Shown: positions 8,705-18,086, numbered from the stretch's first letter. The stretch: 64,000 nucleotides of DNA from Pseudomonas putida (GCF_002025705.1 NZ_CP018846.1:5013501-5077500); one strand, 5' to 3'. Numbers and translations: made by a program. Notes: generated by a model not told the origin, from the letters alone.

Positions 8705-9673
8705 ATGCAACCCCAAACCTTCTACCGCGCGGTAGCTGAAGATTTCAGCGCCGTCGACGAGATCATCAAGAAGCAGCTGACCTCGCGCGTGCCGCTGGTA
8801 TCGAAGATCGGCGACTATATCACCTCCGCCGGGGGCAAGCGCCTGCGTCCGCTGCTGGTCCTGCTGTGCGGCAAGGCCCTGGGCCGCGAGGGCGCCGACC
8901 TGCGCCTGCTGGCCGCGACCATCGAATTCCTGCACACCGCCACCCTGCTGCACGACGATGTGGTCGACATGTCTGGCATGCGCCGTGGCCGTTCCACCGC
9001 CAATGCCCTGTGGGGCAACGCGCCAAGCGTGCTGGTGGGCGACTTCCTCTATTCGCGCTCGTTCGAAATGATGGTCGAACTGGGCTCGATGCCGGTCATG
9101 CAGATCCTCTCCAAGGCCACCCGGGTAATCGCCGAGGGCGAAGTGCTGCAGCTGTCGCGGGTACGCGATGCCAGCACCACCGAAGAGGTCTACATGGACG
9201 TCATCCGCGGCAAGACCGCGATGTTGTTCGAGGCCTCGACCCACAGCGCCGCAGCGCTGGCCGAAGCCAGCGAAGAGCAGCGCGAAGCCCTGCGCACCTT
9301 CGGCGACCACCTGGGCGTGGCCTTCCAGCTGGTCGACGACCTGCTCGACTACGAAGGCGATGCCGAAGCCCTGGGCAAGAATGTCGGCGACGACCTGGCC
9401 GAAGGCAAGCCTACCCTGCCACTGATCTACACCATGCGCGAAGGCACGCCTGAACAGGCTGCACTGGTGCGCAAGGCGATCCAGAAAGGTGGCCTGGAGG
9501 ACCTGGAGCAGATTCGCGAAGCCGTCGAGGCCTCGGGCGCCCTGAAGTACACCGCCGAGCTGGCGCGTGACTACGTCAAACGCGCCATCGCTTGCCTGGA
9601 AGTACTGCCAGCCAGCGAATACCGGGATGCGCTGGTCGAGCTGAGCGAGTTTGCCGTCGCGCGTACTCACTGA
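8705..9673 (+). CDS. ispB: Octaprenyl diphosphate synthase
   Basis: 322 residues of the trans-prenyltransferase family. It makes the polyprenyl chain of ubiquinone from farnesyl diphosphate and IPP. Both aspartate-rich motifs are visible: first DDVVDMSGMRRG near residue 82, second DDLLDYEGD near residue 212, and GGKRLRP near residue 41. Length matches E. coli IspB (323). It is divergent from rplU, the usual arrangement in gammaproteobacteria. Confidence 0.96.
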   Translation: MQPQTFYRAVAEDFSAVDEIIKKQLTSRVPLVSKIGDYITSAGGKRLRPLLVLLCGKALGREGADLRLLAATIEFLHTATLLHDDVVDMSGMRRGRSTANALWGNAPSVLVGDFLYSRSFEMMVELGSMPVMQILSKATRVIAEGEVLQLSRVRDASTTEEVYMDVIRGKTAMLFEASTHSAAALAEASEEQREALRTFGDHLGVAFQLVDDLLDYEGDAEALGKNVGDDLAEGKPTLPLIYTMREGTPEQAALVRKAIQKGGLEDLEQIREAVEASGALKYTAELARDYVKRAIACLEVLPASEYRDALVELSEFAVARTH

Positions 9674-9693
9674 CAGGCCGAGTCGCCATATTC

Positions 9694-9774
9694 TTCGCGG
9701 GCAAGCCCGCTCCCACAGGTACTGCACACGCCTCAATGGCCGCGCAAATTCTGTGGGAGTGGGCTTGCCCGCGA
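9694..9774. repeat. Inverted pair of P. putida-type REP sequences
   Basis: TTCGCGGGCAAGCCCGCTCC at 9694 and its inverted copy CTGTGGGAGTGGGCTTGCCC from 9751. This is the common P. putida REP core, with a GCGGGC/GCCCGC stem and CACAGGT tail. It lies between ispB and the next gene. Confidence 0.85.
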
Positions 9775-9859
9775 TGCTTTTGTCCGGACAAAAACACTTC
9801 GTGCGCAAAACCTCATACAATGTGGGCTTTTAACCGCCCGTCTGTTTTAAGGATCCGAA

Positions 9860-10201
9860 GTGAGCACTCTGCCTCCCTGCCCCAAATGCAACTCCGAATA
9901 CACCTACGAGGATGGCACCCAGCTGATCTGCCCGGAGTGCGCCCACGAGTGGTCGGCCAATGGCGAAGCCGAAGCCGCCAGCGATGACGTGGTGAAGAAG
10001 GATTCGGTCGGCAACGTCCTGCAGGATGGCGATACCGTTACCGTGATCAAGGACCTCAAGGTCAAGGGCTCGTCCCTGGTGGTCAAGGTCGGCACCAAGG
10101 TCAAGAACATCCGCCTGTGCGATGGCGACCACGACATCGACTGCAAGATCGACGGCATCGGCGCCATGAAGCTGAAGTCGGAATTCGTGCGTAAGGTCTG
10201 A
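9860..10201 (+). CDS. yjdM: YjdM/PhnA family zinc-ribbon protein
   Basis: 113 residues with an N-terminal zinc ribbon (PCPKCNSEYTYEDG...LICPECAHEW, four cysteines) followed by the PhnA-type beta domain (KDSVGNVLQDGDTVTVIKDL). Historically called PhnA, but not the phosphonoacetate hydrolase; its role is unknown. Full length for the family (about 111-115 aa). Ribosome site GGATC 6 bases before the ATG. Confidence 0.9.
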   Translation: MSTLPPCPKCNSEYTYEDGTQLICPECAHEWSANGEAEAASDDVVKKDSVGNVLQDGDTVTVIKDLKVKGSSLVVKVGTKVKNIRLCDGDHDIDCKIDGIGAMKLKSEFVRKV

Positions 10202-10234
10202 TTACAAAATCCGCCAATTGGCGCTTGCTATTCT

Positions 10235-10253
10235 GATAATAAGAATTATTCTC
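10235..10253 (+). promoter_or_regulatory. Fur box before small protein gene
   Basis: GATAATAAGAATTATTCTC matches the 19-base Fur consensus at 15 positions. It lies 30 bases before the ATG of the 81-residue gene, placed to overlap a promoter. Inference: that gene is repressed by iron-loaded Fur. Confidence 0.7.
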
Positions 10254-10282
10254 ATTGGAACCGCTTTCCAAGGAGAATAGCC

Positions 10283-10528
10283 ATGACTTATCTGATCGAC
10301 GCCTGGCTGGACCGCCCCCACCCTTACCTGCGCATCCTCCACCGGGAAACCGGTGAGGTGTGCGCGGTGCTCGAAGAAGAAGCACTGGACGAACTGCGCG
10401 ACCAGGGAGACCTGGATCTGTACGGGCTGAATTCGAGTGAGCCAGTGGTGCTCAAGGAGCTGGTGCGGAATTTGTTTCTGTTCTGCTATGCACGGGCATT
10501 GCGCCCTGGGGGAACCGACTGGAATTGA
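10283..10528 (+). CDS. Iron-regulated small protein of unknown function (PA4570-like)
   Basis: 81 residues, MTYLIDAWLDRPHPYLRILH at the start, acidic, no signal peptide or membrane segment, no recognised domain. Starts at ATG 10283 behind AAGGAG. The Fur-box match upstream suggests expression under iron limitation. I recognise a resemblance to the conserved Pseudomonas hypothetical PA4570 from memory of its context (near fklB, ispB and rplU); not checked. Function unknown. Confidence 0.8.
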   Translation: MTYLIDAWLDRPHPYLRILHRETGEVCAVLEEEALDELRDQGDLDLYGLNSSEPVVLKELVRNLFLFCYARALRPGGTDWN

Positions 10529-10540
10529 GGCTGGCAGCGC

Positions 10541-10617
10541 CGGCCACTTCGCGGGCAAGTCGGAGCGGCGGTTCGGCGCCCCGACTTGCCCGCGAATGGG
10601 CCGCAAAGCGGCCCTAG
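10541..10617. repeat. REP-like inverted repeat between convergent genes
   Basis: CGCGGGCAAGTCGG and its inverse CCGACTTGCCCGCG form a long hairpin, followed by GGGCCGCAAAGCGGCCC. It lies between the 81-aa gene and convergent fklB and may terminate both. Confidence 0.7.
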
Positions 10618-10622
10618 CGGTA

Positions 10623-11240
10623 TTACAGAACGTCGAGCAGCTCGACGTCGAACACCAGGACGCTGTGCGGCGGGATGCTACCAACTCCTTGGGCGCCGTA
10701 GGCCAGCTCGCTTGGCACGTACAGGCGCCATTTGCTGCCGGCGTTCATCAGCTGCAGGGCTTCGGTCCAGCCGGCGATCACGCCACCAACCGGGAATTCA
10801 GCCGGCTGACCACGGTCGTAGGAGCTGTCGAACACGGTGCCGTCGATCAGCGTGCCGTGGTAGTGGGTGCGCACGTTGCTTTCGCGGGTCGGCTTGGCGC
10901 CTTCACCTGCGGTCAGCACTTCGAACTGCAGGCCCGAAGCCAGGGTGGTGATGCCGTCACGCTTGGCGTTCTCGACCAGGAATTCCTTGCCAGCGGCAGC
11001 GGCGGCTTCAGCCTTGGCGGCAGCTTCGGCTTGCATCAGGTCGCGGATGACCTTGAAGCTGGCCGACAGGTCGGCTTCGCTGACGCGGCTATCGGCGCCG
11101 TTGAAGGCGTCGGTCAGGCCGGCCAGGATGGCTTCCAGGCTCACGCCTGGTGGCGGGTTGTCACGCAGCTGGCCGCCCAGCTGACGGCCGATGCCGTAGC
11201 TGACGCGAGTTTCGTCGGTAGACAGGTTGAGTTCGGACAT
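10623..11240 (-). CDS. fklB: FKBP-type peptidyl-prolyl isomerase
   Basis: 205 residues. The N-terminal dimerisation region is of the FklB/FkpA type (SYGIGRQLGGQLRDN), followed by a C-terminal FKBP domain with GTLIDGTVFDSSYDRGQPAEF and the SELAYG and IPP motifs of the active cleft. No signal peptide, so cytoplasmic like FklB. Start at ATG 11240 (MSELNLSTDE); longer in-frame sequence has no ribosome site. Confidence 0.92.
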   Translation of the reverse strand: MSELNLSTDETRVSYGIGRQLGGQLRDNPPPGVSLEAILAGLTDAFNGADSRVSEADLSASFKVIRDLMQAEAAAKAEAAAAAGKEFLVENAKRDGITTLASGLQFEVLTAGEGAKPTRESNVRTHYHGTLIDGTVFDSSYDRGQPAEFPVGGVIAGWTEALQLMNAGSKWRLYVPSELAYGAQGVGSIPPHSVLVFDVELLDVL

Positions 11241-11325
11241 TGTCGTGCTCCACTGCAGGGCGCAGTGCAGCCGCGCCCTTGATGAAAAGGGCGAGCAGCC
11301 TAGCACACTGGGGCGCCGCGAGCAG

Positions 11326-11631
11326 CTACCAGGCCGAACGCTGGGAAATCGGCACCTTCAGGTCTTCTTCCGGGTGCGTGCCCATGCCGCACATCTCGTC
11401 CTGCACCGACCAGTGCACGAGGTTCATCGACACCATCGGGATGGTCTGCAGCAACTTGCGCGCATCCTCCACCGAGTGCACGCGCAAGCGCTCACCGCGG
11501 GTATCGGACAGGGGGTGGGGATGGCCTTTGACCCGGGCCTCGAGGAGATAGTCGCCACCTTCGATGGCGATCAGGTTCACTTCGTCGACATGGCCGGCCC
11601 TGGCCTCGGTATTGAGCTGATGCAGGTTCAT
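11326..11631 (-). CDS. DUF6482-type small protein
   Basis: 101 residues, start ATG 11631 with GAGGTG 7 bases upstream. Soluble, with no signal peptide. It resembles the DUF6482 family of Pseudomonas proteins (about 100 aa, function unknown); this assignment is from memory of the family pattern. No catalytic motif is visible. Confidence 0.75.
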   Translation of the reverse strand: MNLHQLNTEARAGHVDEVNLIAIEGGDYLLEARVKGHPHPLSDTRGERLRVHSVEDARKLLQTIPMVSMNLVHWSVQDEMCGMGTHPEEDLKVPISQRSAW

Positions 11632-11739
11632 GAGAGCACCTCGCTTTGGGAACCACGCATGAGTGCTCATTTTTTGTACGGATCCAGAGATTGCACAAGG
11701 CATTCCTGACGCCGCTCGTCAGTTGAACGCTGCGCACGC

Positions 11740-11866
11740 CCTGCAGGAGCGGCCTTGCGTCGCGAACGGGCTGCGCGGCAGCCCCGGTTTTTCAGCTTCG
11801 CAACAGATATTGCCGGGGCCGCTTTGCGGCCCTTTCGCGACGCAAGGCCGCTCCTACAAGGAGTGC
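11740..11866. repeat. Inverted pair of REP-type repeats (GGCCTTGCGTCGCGAA class)
   Basis: CAGGAGCGGCCTTGCGTCGC and, inverted from about 11825, CCTTTCGCGACGCAAGGCCG. The two units lie between the DUF6482 gene and the yqhA stop. Confidence 0.8.
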
Positions 11867-11874
11867 GCCAGCCG

Positions 11875-12363
11875 TCAGTGCTTGGTCAGCTTGTCCAGGT
11901 AGCCCATGCAGAAGGCCGAGACCACGAAGGTCATGTGGATGATCACGTACCACATCAGGTAATCAGTGGAGATGTTCTGCGCATCCATGAACACCCGCAG
12001 CAGATGGATGGAAGAAATCGCCACGATCGAAGCGGCTACCTTCATCTTCAGCGACGAAGAGTCCATCTTGCCCAGCCAGTTGAGTTTCTCCTTGCTCTCG
12101 TCGATGTCCAACTGCGAGACGAAGTTCTCGTAACCGGAAATCATCACCATGACCAGCAGGCCGCCAACCAGCGACATGTCGATCAGCGACAGGATTACCA
12201 GGATCAGGTCGGCTTCGCTCAGGGCGAAGACGTTGGGCAGGACGTGGACAACTTCCTGGAAGAACTTCAGCGCCAGGGCCAGCAGGCCGAGGGACAGACC
12301 GAAGTAGATGGGAGCGAGCAGCCAGCGCGAGGCATACATCGCGTTTTCGAGAATACGTTCCAT
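11875..12363 (-). CDS. YqhA/UPF0114 family inner-membrane protein
   Basis: 162 residues with three or four predicted membrane segments (residues about 14-35, 52-78, 108-127, 136-156) and the family N-terminus MERILENAMYASRWLLAP. Function unknown. Start at ATG 12363 gives the family length (about 160-165). Confidence 0.92.
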   Translation of the reverse strand: MERILENAMYASRWLLAPIYFGLSLGLLALALKFFQEVVHVLPNVFALSEADLILVILSLIDMSLVGGLLVMVMISGYENFVSQLDIDESKEKLNWLGKMDSSSLKMKVAASIVAISSIHLLRVFMDAQNISTDYLMWYVIIHMTFVVSAFCMGYLDKLTKH

Positions 12364-12469
12364 GGAGGGTTTTGGACTCGTCAGGTGACTGGAAAATCGG
12401 CCGCGAGTATAGCCAGCCACCTGTGACAGCAAAAGCCTGCGGCTGGATGCCGCACCGCCAGGAATGTGT

Positions 12470-12808
12470 TCAGGTTTCAGGGTGGAACTGATAATCCCCC
12501 AGGTTCCGGCAGCGCTCGCCGTTGATCCGCCGCAGCTGAGCCTGCAAGTGCAGGCACCAGATCTGTGGATCATCGGCTACCTGGTACCCATGCAGGGTCA
12601 GGCTCTCGACGATGGCACTGAGCACGGACTCGGCCACCATCGGCCCATGGAACGGTCCCTGGGCCTTGATCGCCGAAGGTTGTTCACCGGCCATGCCGGC
12701 GGCAAACAGCAAGGTCCACATGCCATTGTCGCCGGCCAGTGGGCGGATGCTGCATTCGATACGGGTCACCAGGCCCAGGCACTGGCGAGTAAGGCTGAGG
12801 TTGCGCAT
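12470..12808 (-). CDS. Conserved hypothetical protein, 112 aa
   Basis: Start chosen at ATG 12808 because GGAGG lies about 11 bases upstream; an in-frame ATG 18 bases earlier is possible. Soluble, with two Cys near the N-terminus and two near the C-terminus. I do not recognise the family. It lies between yqhA and the Lon-like gene on the same strand, about 106 bases upstream of yqhA, and could be co-transcribed with it. Confidence 0.7.
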   Translation of the reverse strand: MRNLSLTRQCLGLVTRIECSIRPLAGDNGMWTLLFAAGMAGEQPSAIKAQGPFHGPMVAESVLSAIVESLTLHGYQVADDPQIWCLHLQAQLRRINGERCRNLGDYQFHPET

Positions 12809-12970
12809 GGCCGCGTCCCCCTCCAATAAGCCCTGTTCAGCCTGAAAACCAGGCTGTTTCCATCCTGAACCCTGATACCGTCCTTAAGTTCCAGCATAGA
12901 AGAACAGCACAGAAAGATGGAAAACCGGCGCTGAACGGTAGCACATGGCCGCCAGCGCCGTTTTATTGAC

Positions 12971-15409
12971 TCAGGCCGGTTTGGCCTGGGCAATCACCTC
13001 TTCCAGGCGTTCCTTTTCTGCCTTCTCGATTTCTTCCTCGCTGATCATTTCGGCAATCTCACGCAGGCGCTCGACCACTCGGGCGTTGACGCTGCCCTCG
13101 GTAAACACGCCCTCTTCGTTGAGCTCGCCCGCATCCTGGCCCACCAGCAGGCTCAGCGCCTCGTCAGCCTGGCTCACGGCATAGACGTGGAACATGCCGT
13201 TCTCCACCGCCTGCAGCACGCGCTCGTCGAGCATCAGCGTGGCGACGTTGGCGCGCGGGATGATCACCCCTTGCTCGCCCGTCAGGCCACGTGCCTCGCA
13301 GAGGCGGAAGAAGCCTTCGATCTTCTCGTTGACCCCACCCACCGCCTGCACTTCACCAAACTGGTTGATCGAGCCGGTGATGGCGAAGCACTGCTTGAGC
13401 GGCGTGCGCGACAACGCCGAGATCAGCGTGCACGCTTCGCCCAGCGACGCACTGTCGCCATCGACATAGCCGTAGGACTGCTCCAGAGCGATGCTCGCGG
13501 AAATCGCCAGGGGGAATTCCTGGGCATAACGGCTGCCCAGGTACCCGGTGAGGATCATCACCCCCTTGGAGTGGATCGGCTGGCCGAGGTTGACCTCGCG
13601 CTCGATATCGACGATGCCGCTGCCGCCCGGGTAGACGGTGGCGGAAATGCGCGCCGGCATGCCGAACGCCGAGTCGCCGACTTCCAGCACGGTCAGGCCG
13701 TTGCACTTCCCGATGGCTGCGCCTTCGCTGTCGATCAGAATGATGCCGGCGAGCATGTCATCGAGCACCCGCTGCGAGACACGCCCGGTGCGCGTGGCCT
13801 TGGCCTTGAGCGCACGCTCGATGTGCCCGGCGTCGGTCATCTCGTCGCTGGCCAGCTGGCGGATGAAATCGGCCTCGCTGACCAACTGGAACAGGTCACC
13901 GATGCGTGCCGACAGGCGCGACTGGTTTTCCGCCAGCCGTGCGCTGTAGGTGGCCAGGCGCGCCACCGCATCGCTGGTCAGCGGCGCCATACCTTCTTCA
14001 TTGGTGCGGGTGCGCAGCAGCTGGGCAAACTGCTCGAGGTTCTCGTCGACCATCGGCATGTCTTCGTCGAAGTCGACCAGCACCCGGAACATCTCCTGGA
14101 AGTCCGAGTCGTGGTCCTGCAGCGCGTAGTACAGCTGGCGCGAACCGATGATCACCAGCTTGACGTTCAGCGGGATCATCTGCGGCGTCAGGCTGACCGT
14201 GGCGACACGCCCCAGCTCGCCCAGCGGCGACTCCATTTTCAGCTTGCGCGATTGCAGGGCACGCTTGAGGGCGTCCCAGACGAATGGCTCGCCCAGCATT
14301 TTCTCAGCTTCGAGAATCAGGAAGCCGCCATTGGCGCGGTGCAACGCACCTGGGCGCAACTGCCGGTAGGAAGTGTACAGCGCCCCTTGGTCGGTGCTGT
14401 ATTCGATGCGGCCGAACAGGTTGTCGTAGGTCGGGTGCGGCTCGAACACCACCGGCGCACCACCGTCAGCGTGGTGGCCGACCACCAGGCTCGGCGCGTA
14501 CTGCTCTTCGAGCAACTTGCGCGCAGCCGCGTCGGTCTTGCTGTCTTCAACCAGCTGCTCGACCACGGTACGCAGCAGGTTGAGCTGCACGGACTGCAAG
14601 TAGGCGCAGACAGCCGCGTTCTCGGCGTACTTTTCCGACAGCGGCGCCAGCAATGGCTGCAGGGCCAGGGTGATGGTTTCTTCGTTGAGCTGACGCAGCT
14701 GGTTGTTCGACTCGCGTTTCCATTGCGGCAGGCTGGCCAGTTCCTCGTTGAGGCGCTCTTCGAGCAGGGCGATATCCTCATGGAACTGCTCGCGGACTTC
14801 TTCTGGCAACTGGGCGAATTCGGCTTCGTCCAGCGCCTTGCCGTCGGCCATCGGGGTAAAGGCGACGTTGCTGGCATCGCGGTACAGGGCCACGTCCTTT
14901 TCCAGCGAGGCGCGCTCGATCACATCCAGGGCACGGTCGTAACGCTGGTTGAAGGCGCGGTCGATGGCGCCCTTTTTCTGCTGGTACGACGGGTGCTCGA
15001 ACACCGCCGGGAAGGTTGACAGCAGGTTGTCGATCAAGCCGCCCATGTCGCTGATGAACTCGGCCGCGCTGCCAGAAGGCAGCTCCAGTGCACGCGGCTC
15101 GCGGGTGTCGTCGAAATGGTTGACGTAGAGCCAGTCGGCCGGGGTCTGCTGGCGCTTGCCCTCGGCCTTGAGGTAGCGCTTGACGAACGAGAAGCGACCG
15201 GTGCCTGGCTCGCCCATCACATACACGTTGTAACCAGGGCGCGGCATGGCCACGCCGAACTGCAGGGCCTCGACAGCACGCTCCTGGCCCAGGACTCCGC
15301 GAAACGGCTCCAGATCGTCGGTATTGGTAAAGGCAAACTGCTCGGGGGAGAAACGCCGGGTCAGGGCTTCAGGCGCGAGACGCAGGCGCGCAGCGACAGG
15401 ATCGGGCAT
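12971..15409 (-). CDS. Lon-family (S16) ATP-dependent protease, LonB/AsrA-like
   Basis: 812 residues. N-terminal AAA-related region followed by a C-terminal S16 protease domain. The catalytic serine is in DGDSASLGEA near residue 655 and the lysine in the downstream GGVNEKIEGF region. Insertions between the half-domains place it with bacterial LonB/AsrA-like proteins rather than classic Lon. Oddity: the P-loop reads GEPGTGRFSF (residues 66-75), with arginine where the ATP-binding lysine normally sits. Either this subfamily tolerates Arg or ATP use is altered. Role by family: protein quality control or stress response. Single gene, with no obvious operon partner. Confidence 0.88.
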   Translation of the reverse strand: MPDPVAARLRLAPEALTRRFSPEQFAFTNTDDLEPFRGVLGQERAVEALQFGVAMPRPGYNVYVMGEPGTGRFSFVKRYLKAEGKRQQTPADWLYVNHFDDTREPRALELPSGSAAEFISDMGGLIDNLLSTFPAVFEHPSYQQKKGAIDRAFNQRYDRALDVIERASLEKDVALYRDASNVAFTPMADGKALDEAEFAQLPEEVREQFHEDIALLEERLNEELASLPQWKRESNNQLRQLNEETITLALQPLLAPLSEKYAENAAVCAYLQSVQLNLLRTVVEQLVEDSKTDAAARKLLEEQYAPSLVVGHHADGGAPVVFEPHPTYDNLFGRIEYSTDQGALYTSYRQLRPGALHRANGGFLILEAEKMLGEPFVWDALKRALQSRKLKMESPLGELGRVATVSLTPQMIPLNVKLVIIGSRQLYYALQDHDSDFQEMFRVLVDFDEDMPMVDENLEQFAQLLRTRTNEEGMAPLTSDAVARLATYSARLAENQSRLSARIGDLFQLVSEADFIRQLASDEMTDAGHIERALKAKATRTGRVSQRVLDDMLAGIILIDSEGAAIGKCNGLTVLEVGDSAFGMPARISATVYPGGSGIVDIEREVNLGQPIHSKGVMILTGYLGSRYAQEFPLAISASIALEQSYGYVDGDSASLGEACTLISALSRTPLKQCFAITGSINQFGEVQAVGGVNEKIEGFFRLCEARGLTGEQGVIIPRANVATLMLDERVLQAVENGMFHVYAVSQADEALSLLVGQDAGELNEEGVFTEGSVNARVVERLREIAEMISEEEIEKAEKERLEEVIAQAKPA

Positions 15410-15661
15410 TGGGTTTCCTTACTTCGGCGGGGCAGATACGCAGCATTCTGGCGCTGCCCGCGCGCGCCTTGCAAGGCTCCACGGGACTTTATGTCGCAGC
15501 TGCGACGCTGTCATGGACAAGCAAATTTTTCGCAATCAACAACGCAACCTTTAGATCATGCCTAAACTCCAAGCTGCGCGGGTGGGTGAAACGCTTTCCC
15601 GACCTGGCAACCGCGTTGCCAGACAACCCTGACCCTTGGTTAAGACAAAGAGAACAATGCT

Positions 15662-16150
15662 ATGAAACGGATTCTTCTGGGTACTCTGTTCACCGTGGTC
15701 TCGCTCAACGCCCTCGCCGAAGCGCCGGGCGGCCCGAACTGCGGCTGGGGCAACATGCTGTTCGAAGGCCAGCGCGGCACGCCGGCCCACTTCCTGGCTT
15801 CCACCACCAACGGCACCTCCGGCAACGCCACCTTCGGCATGACCTCCGGTACCAACGGCTGCTCGACCAAGGCTTCGCTGACCTACGGCGGCAAGTCCTG
15901 GTTCGCCATGAACGGCATGATGAACGAGCTGTCGGAAGACATGGCCATGGGCCAGGGCGAAGCCCTGACCACCTACGCCGTGGTCCTGGGTGTGGCGCCG
16001 GAAGATCGCGGCTACTTCGCCTCGGTCACCCACCAGCACTTCAACCAGATCTTCAGCAGCGCAGACGTGACTGCCGAAACAGTCCACAGCAACACCCTGG
16101 CTGTTCTGAAGAACGACCCACGCCTGGCCAAATACGCCACCGAGGCCTGA
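15662..16150 (+). CDS. DUF3015 exported protein
   Basis: 162 residues with a signal peptide (MKRILLGTLFTVVSLNALA, cut after Ala 19). The mature protein is Gly/Asn/Thr-rich with two cysteines (NCGWGN and NGCSTKA), probably disulfide-bonded. Matches the DUF3015 family of periplasmic proteins; function unknown. Followed by a strong terminator, so monocistronic. Confidence 0.88.
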   Translation: MKRILLGTLFTVVSLNALAEAPGGPNCGWGNMLFEGQRGTPAHFLASTTNGTSGNATFGMTSGTNGCSTKASLTYGGKSWFAMNGMMNELSEDMAMGQGEALTTYAVVLGVAPEDRGYFASVTHQHFNQIFSSADVTAETVHSNTLAVLKNDPRLAKYATEA

Positions 16151-16159
16151 GTGCAGCTG

Positions 16160-16196
16160 CTCCCGCCCCTCACGGGGCGGGTTTCGCCTTTTTTCG
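16160..16196 (+). terminator. Terminator after the DUF3015 gene
   Basis: CCCGCCCC/GGGGCGGG stem with a TCAC loop (16162-16181), then a T-rich tail ending in TTTTTT. Confidence 0.85.
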
Positions 16197-16222
16197 GCAT
16201 CGTTAAGAAGTAGTTGCCCGAT

Positions 16223-18076
16223 ATGCTCAAACGCCTCGCTTCCCTGGCGCTGTTTGCCTGCGCCCCCGTATATGCCATGCCCGTGCTGGACCCAGGCCGT
16301 ATCCAGCAACTGGCCAACACCCCTTACTGGATTGCCCTGGGCCACTACGAAACTGCCAAGCTCGGTGGCTGGCGCAGCTATGTGGACGATGACGCCTTCT
16401 TCCTCGCCGAGGACGGTGCACACCACCCCGACCAGGAGCTCAAGGCCACCGTCGAAGCGCTGTATGCACCTGCCAGCCTGGGTGACAAGCACGCCCAGTG
16501 CGTATTCCCCGCGCGTACCCGCTGGCTGCGTGAACAGCTCGGCCTGCAAGGCCTGCCGCAGCCGGACTGCCAGGAATTCAAAACCTGGTACCAGTCGATC
16601 GACCCGCACAGCGCGGCGCTGATTTTCCCGGCGGCCTACCTGAACAGCCCGTCATCGATGTTCGGCCATACCCTGCTGCGCATCGACCAATCCACCACCC
16701 GCAGCGACGACACCACGCTGCTGAGTTACGCGATCAACTTTGGCGCCTACATCGAAGGCAGCGACAACAGCATCCTGTATGCCTGGAAGGGCCTGATGGG
16801 TGGCTACCCTGGCCTGTTCGCGCTGATGCCTTACCAGGAAAAGCTCTCCGAGTACCGCAGCCTGGAGAACCGCGACCTGTGGGAATACCAGCTGGACCTG
16901 ACGCCGGAAGAAACCGGGCGCATGGTCGAGCATGTCTGGGAGCTGAAGCAGATCCAGTTCGATTATTTCTTCTTCGACGAAAACTGCTCCTACCGGCTGC
17001 TGGAGCTGTTGCAGGTGGCGCGGCCGAGCCTGGACCTGACCTCGCAGTTCCCGCTCACCGCCATCCCCACCGACACGGTTAAAGCGGTGAAGCAGTCCGG
17101 CCTGGTGGCCAGCGAGACCTACCGCCCGTCACGCGAACGCGAGCTGCTGGCCCGCGCCGAGCCGCTGGACCATGACGAGAAGCGCCAGGTACTGGCCGTC
17201 AGTGCCGATACCGCGCAATTGCAAAGTGCCGAATTCAAAGCCCTGCCCCGCGAGCGCCAGGCGCTGGTGCAGGATGCCGCTTACCGCCTGGAGCGCTACC
17301 GGGCCAACGGCCAGGAGCGTGACCCTGGGCAGGCCAAACGCAGCTTCGAGCTGCTGCGGGCGATCAATAGCAACCCGCCGCCAGCGTTGCAGATCGAACG
17401 CCCTGGCTTGCCTGAGGACGGCCATGACTCGCGCATCTGGCAACTGGGCGTCGGTACCCGAGAAGACCGTGCCTACGCCGAATATGGCCTGCGCATGGCC
17501 TACCACGACCTCAACGACAACGCTTATGGCTTCCCGCTGGGCGCGCAGATCGAGATCCTGCAACTCAAGGTGCGCCAGTACGAAGGCAACGACTGGCAGG
17601 TACAGCGCCTGGACCTGGCCACCATCCGCTCGCTGACGCCGCGCAACGAGTTGCTCAAGCCTTGGTCCTGGCAAGTGGCCGGAGGCCTGGAGCGGGTGCC
17701 AGGCAAACACGACGACGAGGTGCTGGTGAGCCATGTGAATGGCGGCGCCGGCGGCACCTGGCAACTGGCCGATGGCTTGCTGGGTTTTGCCCTGGGCACG
17801 CTGCGGGTCGAACACCACAACGACTTCGCCCAGTTCATCGCCCCGGCGACAGGGTTCAATGGTGGGCTACTGTGGCGCAACGGCCTGGGCAACATGACGC
17901 TGGAGGCCAAGGGCGATTACTTCACCAATGGCGAGGTGCGGCGCAGTGTGAGCCTGAACCAGCAGTGGGAGATTAGCCAGAACCTGGGGCTGAGGTTGAG
18001 TGCTTCGCGCCAGTTCAGCCACCTGGCGACAGCGCAGAATGAAGTGATGCTGGAGCTTAAGTGGTATCACTACTGA
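16223..18076 (+). CDS. DUF4105 (Lnb N-terminal domain-like) envelope protein
   Basis: 617 residues from ATG 16223; an in-frame TTG at 16214 would add three. Signal peptide MLKRLASLALFACAPVYA. The DUF4105 domain occupies about residues 120-270, with SSMFGHTLLRID and the conserved DENCSYRLLELL. The C-terminal part (after about 400) alternates strands and ends in aromatic/His, suggesting a beta-barrel-like outer-membrane region. Function unknown; a papain-like hydrolase fold has been suggested for the family (His in GHTLLR and Cys in ENCSY could be catalytic; inference). Confidence 0.85.
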   Translation: MLKRLASLALFACAPVYAMPVLDPGRIQQLANTPYWIALGHYETAKLGGWRSYVDDDAFFLAEDGAHHPDQELKATVEALYAPASLGDKHAQCVFPARTRWLREQLGLQGLPQPDCQEFKTWYQSIDPHSAALIFPAAYLNSPSSMFGHTLLRIDQSTTRSDDTTLLSYAINFGAYIEGSDNSILYAWKGLMGGYPGLFALMPYQEKLSEYRSLENRDLWEYQLDLTPEETGRMVEHVWELKQIQFDYFFFDENCSYRLLELLQVARPSLDLTSQFPLTAIPTDTVKAVKQSGLVASETYRPSRERELLARAEPLDHDEKRQVLAVSADTAQLQSAEFKALPRERQALVQDAAYRLERYRANGQERDPGQAKRSFELLRAINSNPPPALQIERPGLPEDGHDSRIWQLGVGTREDRAYAEYGLRMAYHDLNDNAYGFPLGAQIEILQLKVRQYEGNDWQVQRLDLATIRSLTPRNELLKPWSWQVAGGLERVPGKHDDEVLVSHVNGGAGGTWQLADGLLGFALGTLRVEHHNDFAQFIAPATGFNGGLLWRNGLGNMTLEAKGDYFTNGEVRRSVSLNQQWEISQNLGLRLSASRQFSHLATAQNEVMLELKWYHY

Positions 18077-18086
18077 CACGGCACTT

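Noticed and set aside
13187..15019. 610-codon plus-strand open frame
   Set aside because: Antisense to the Lon-like gene; composition is a mirror of high-GC coding and resembles no protein.
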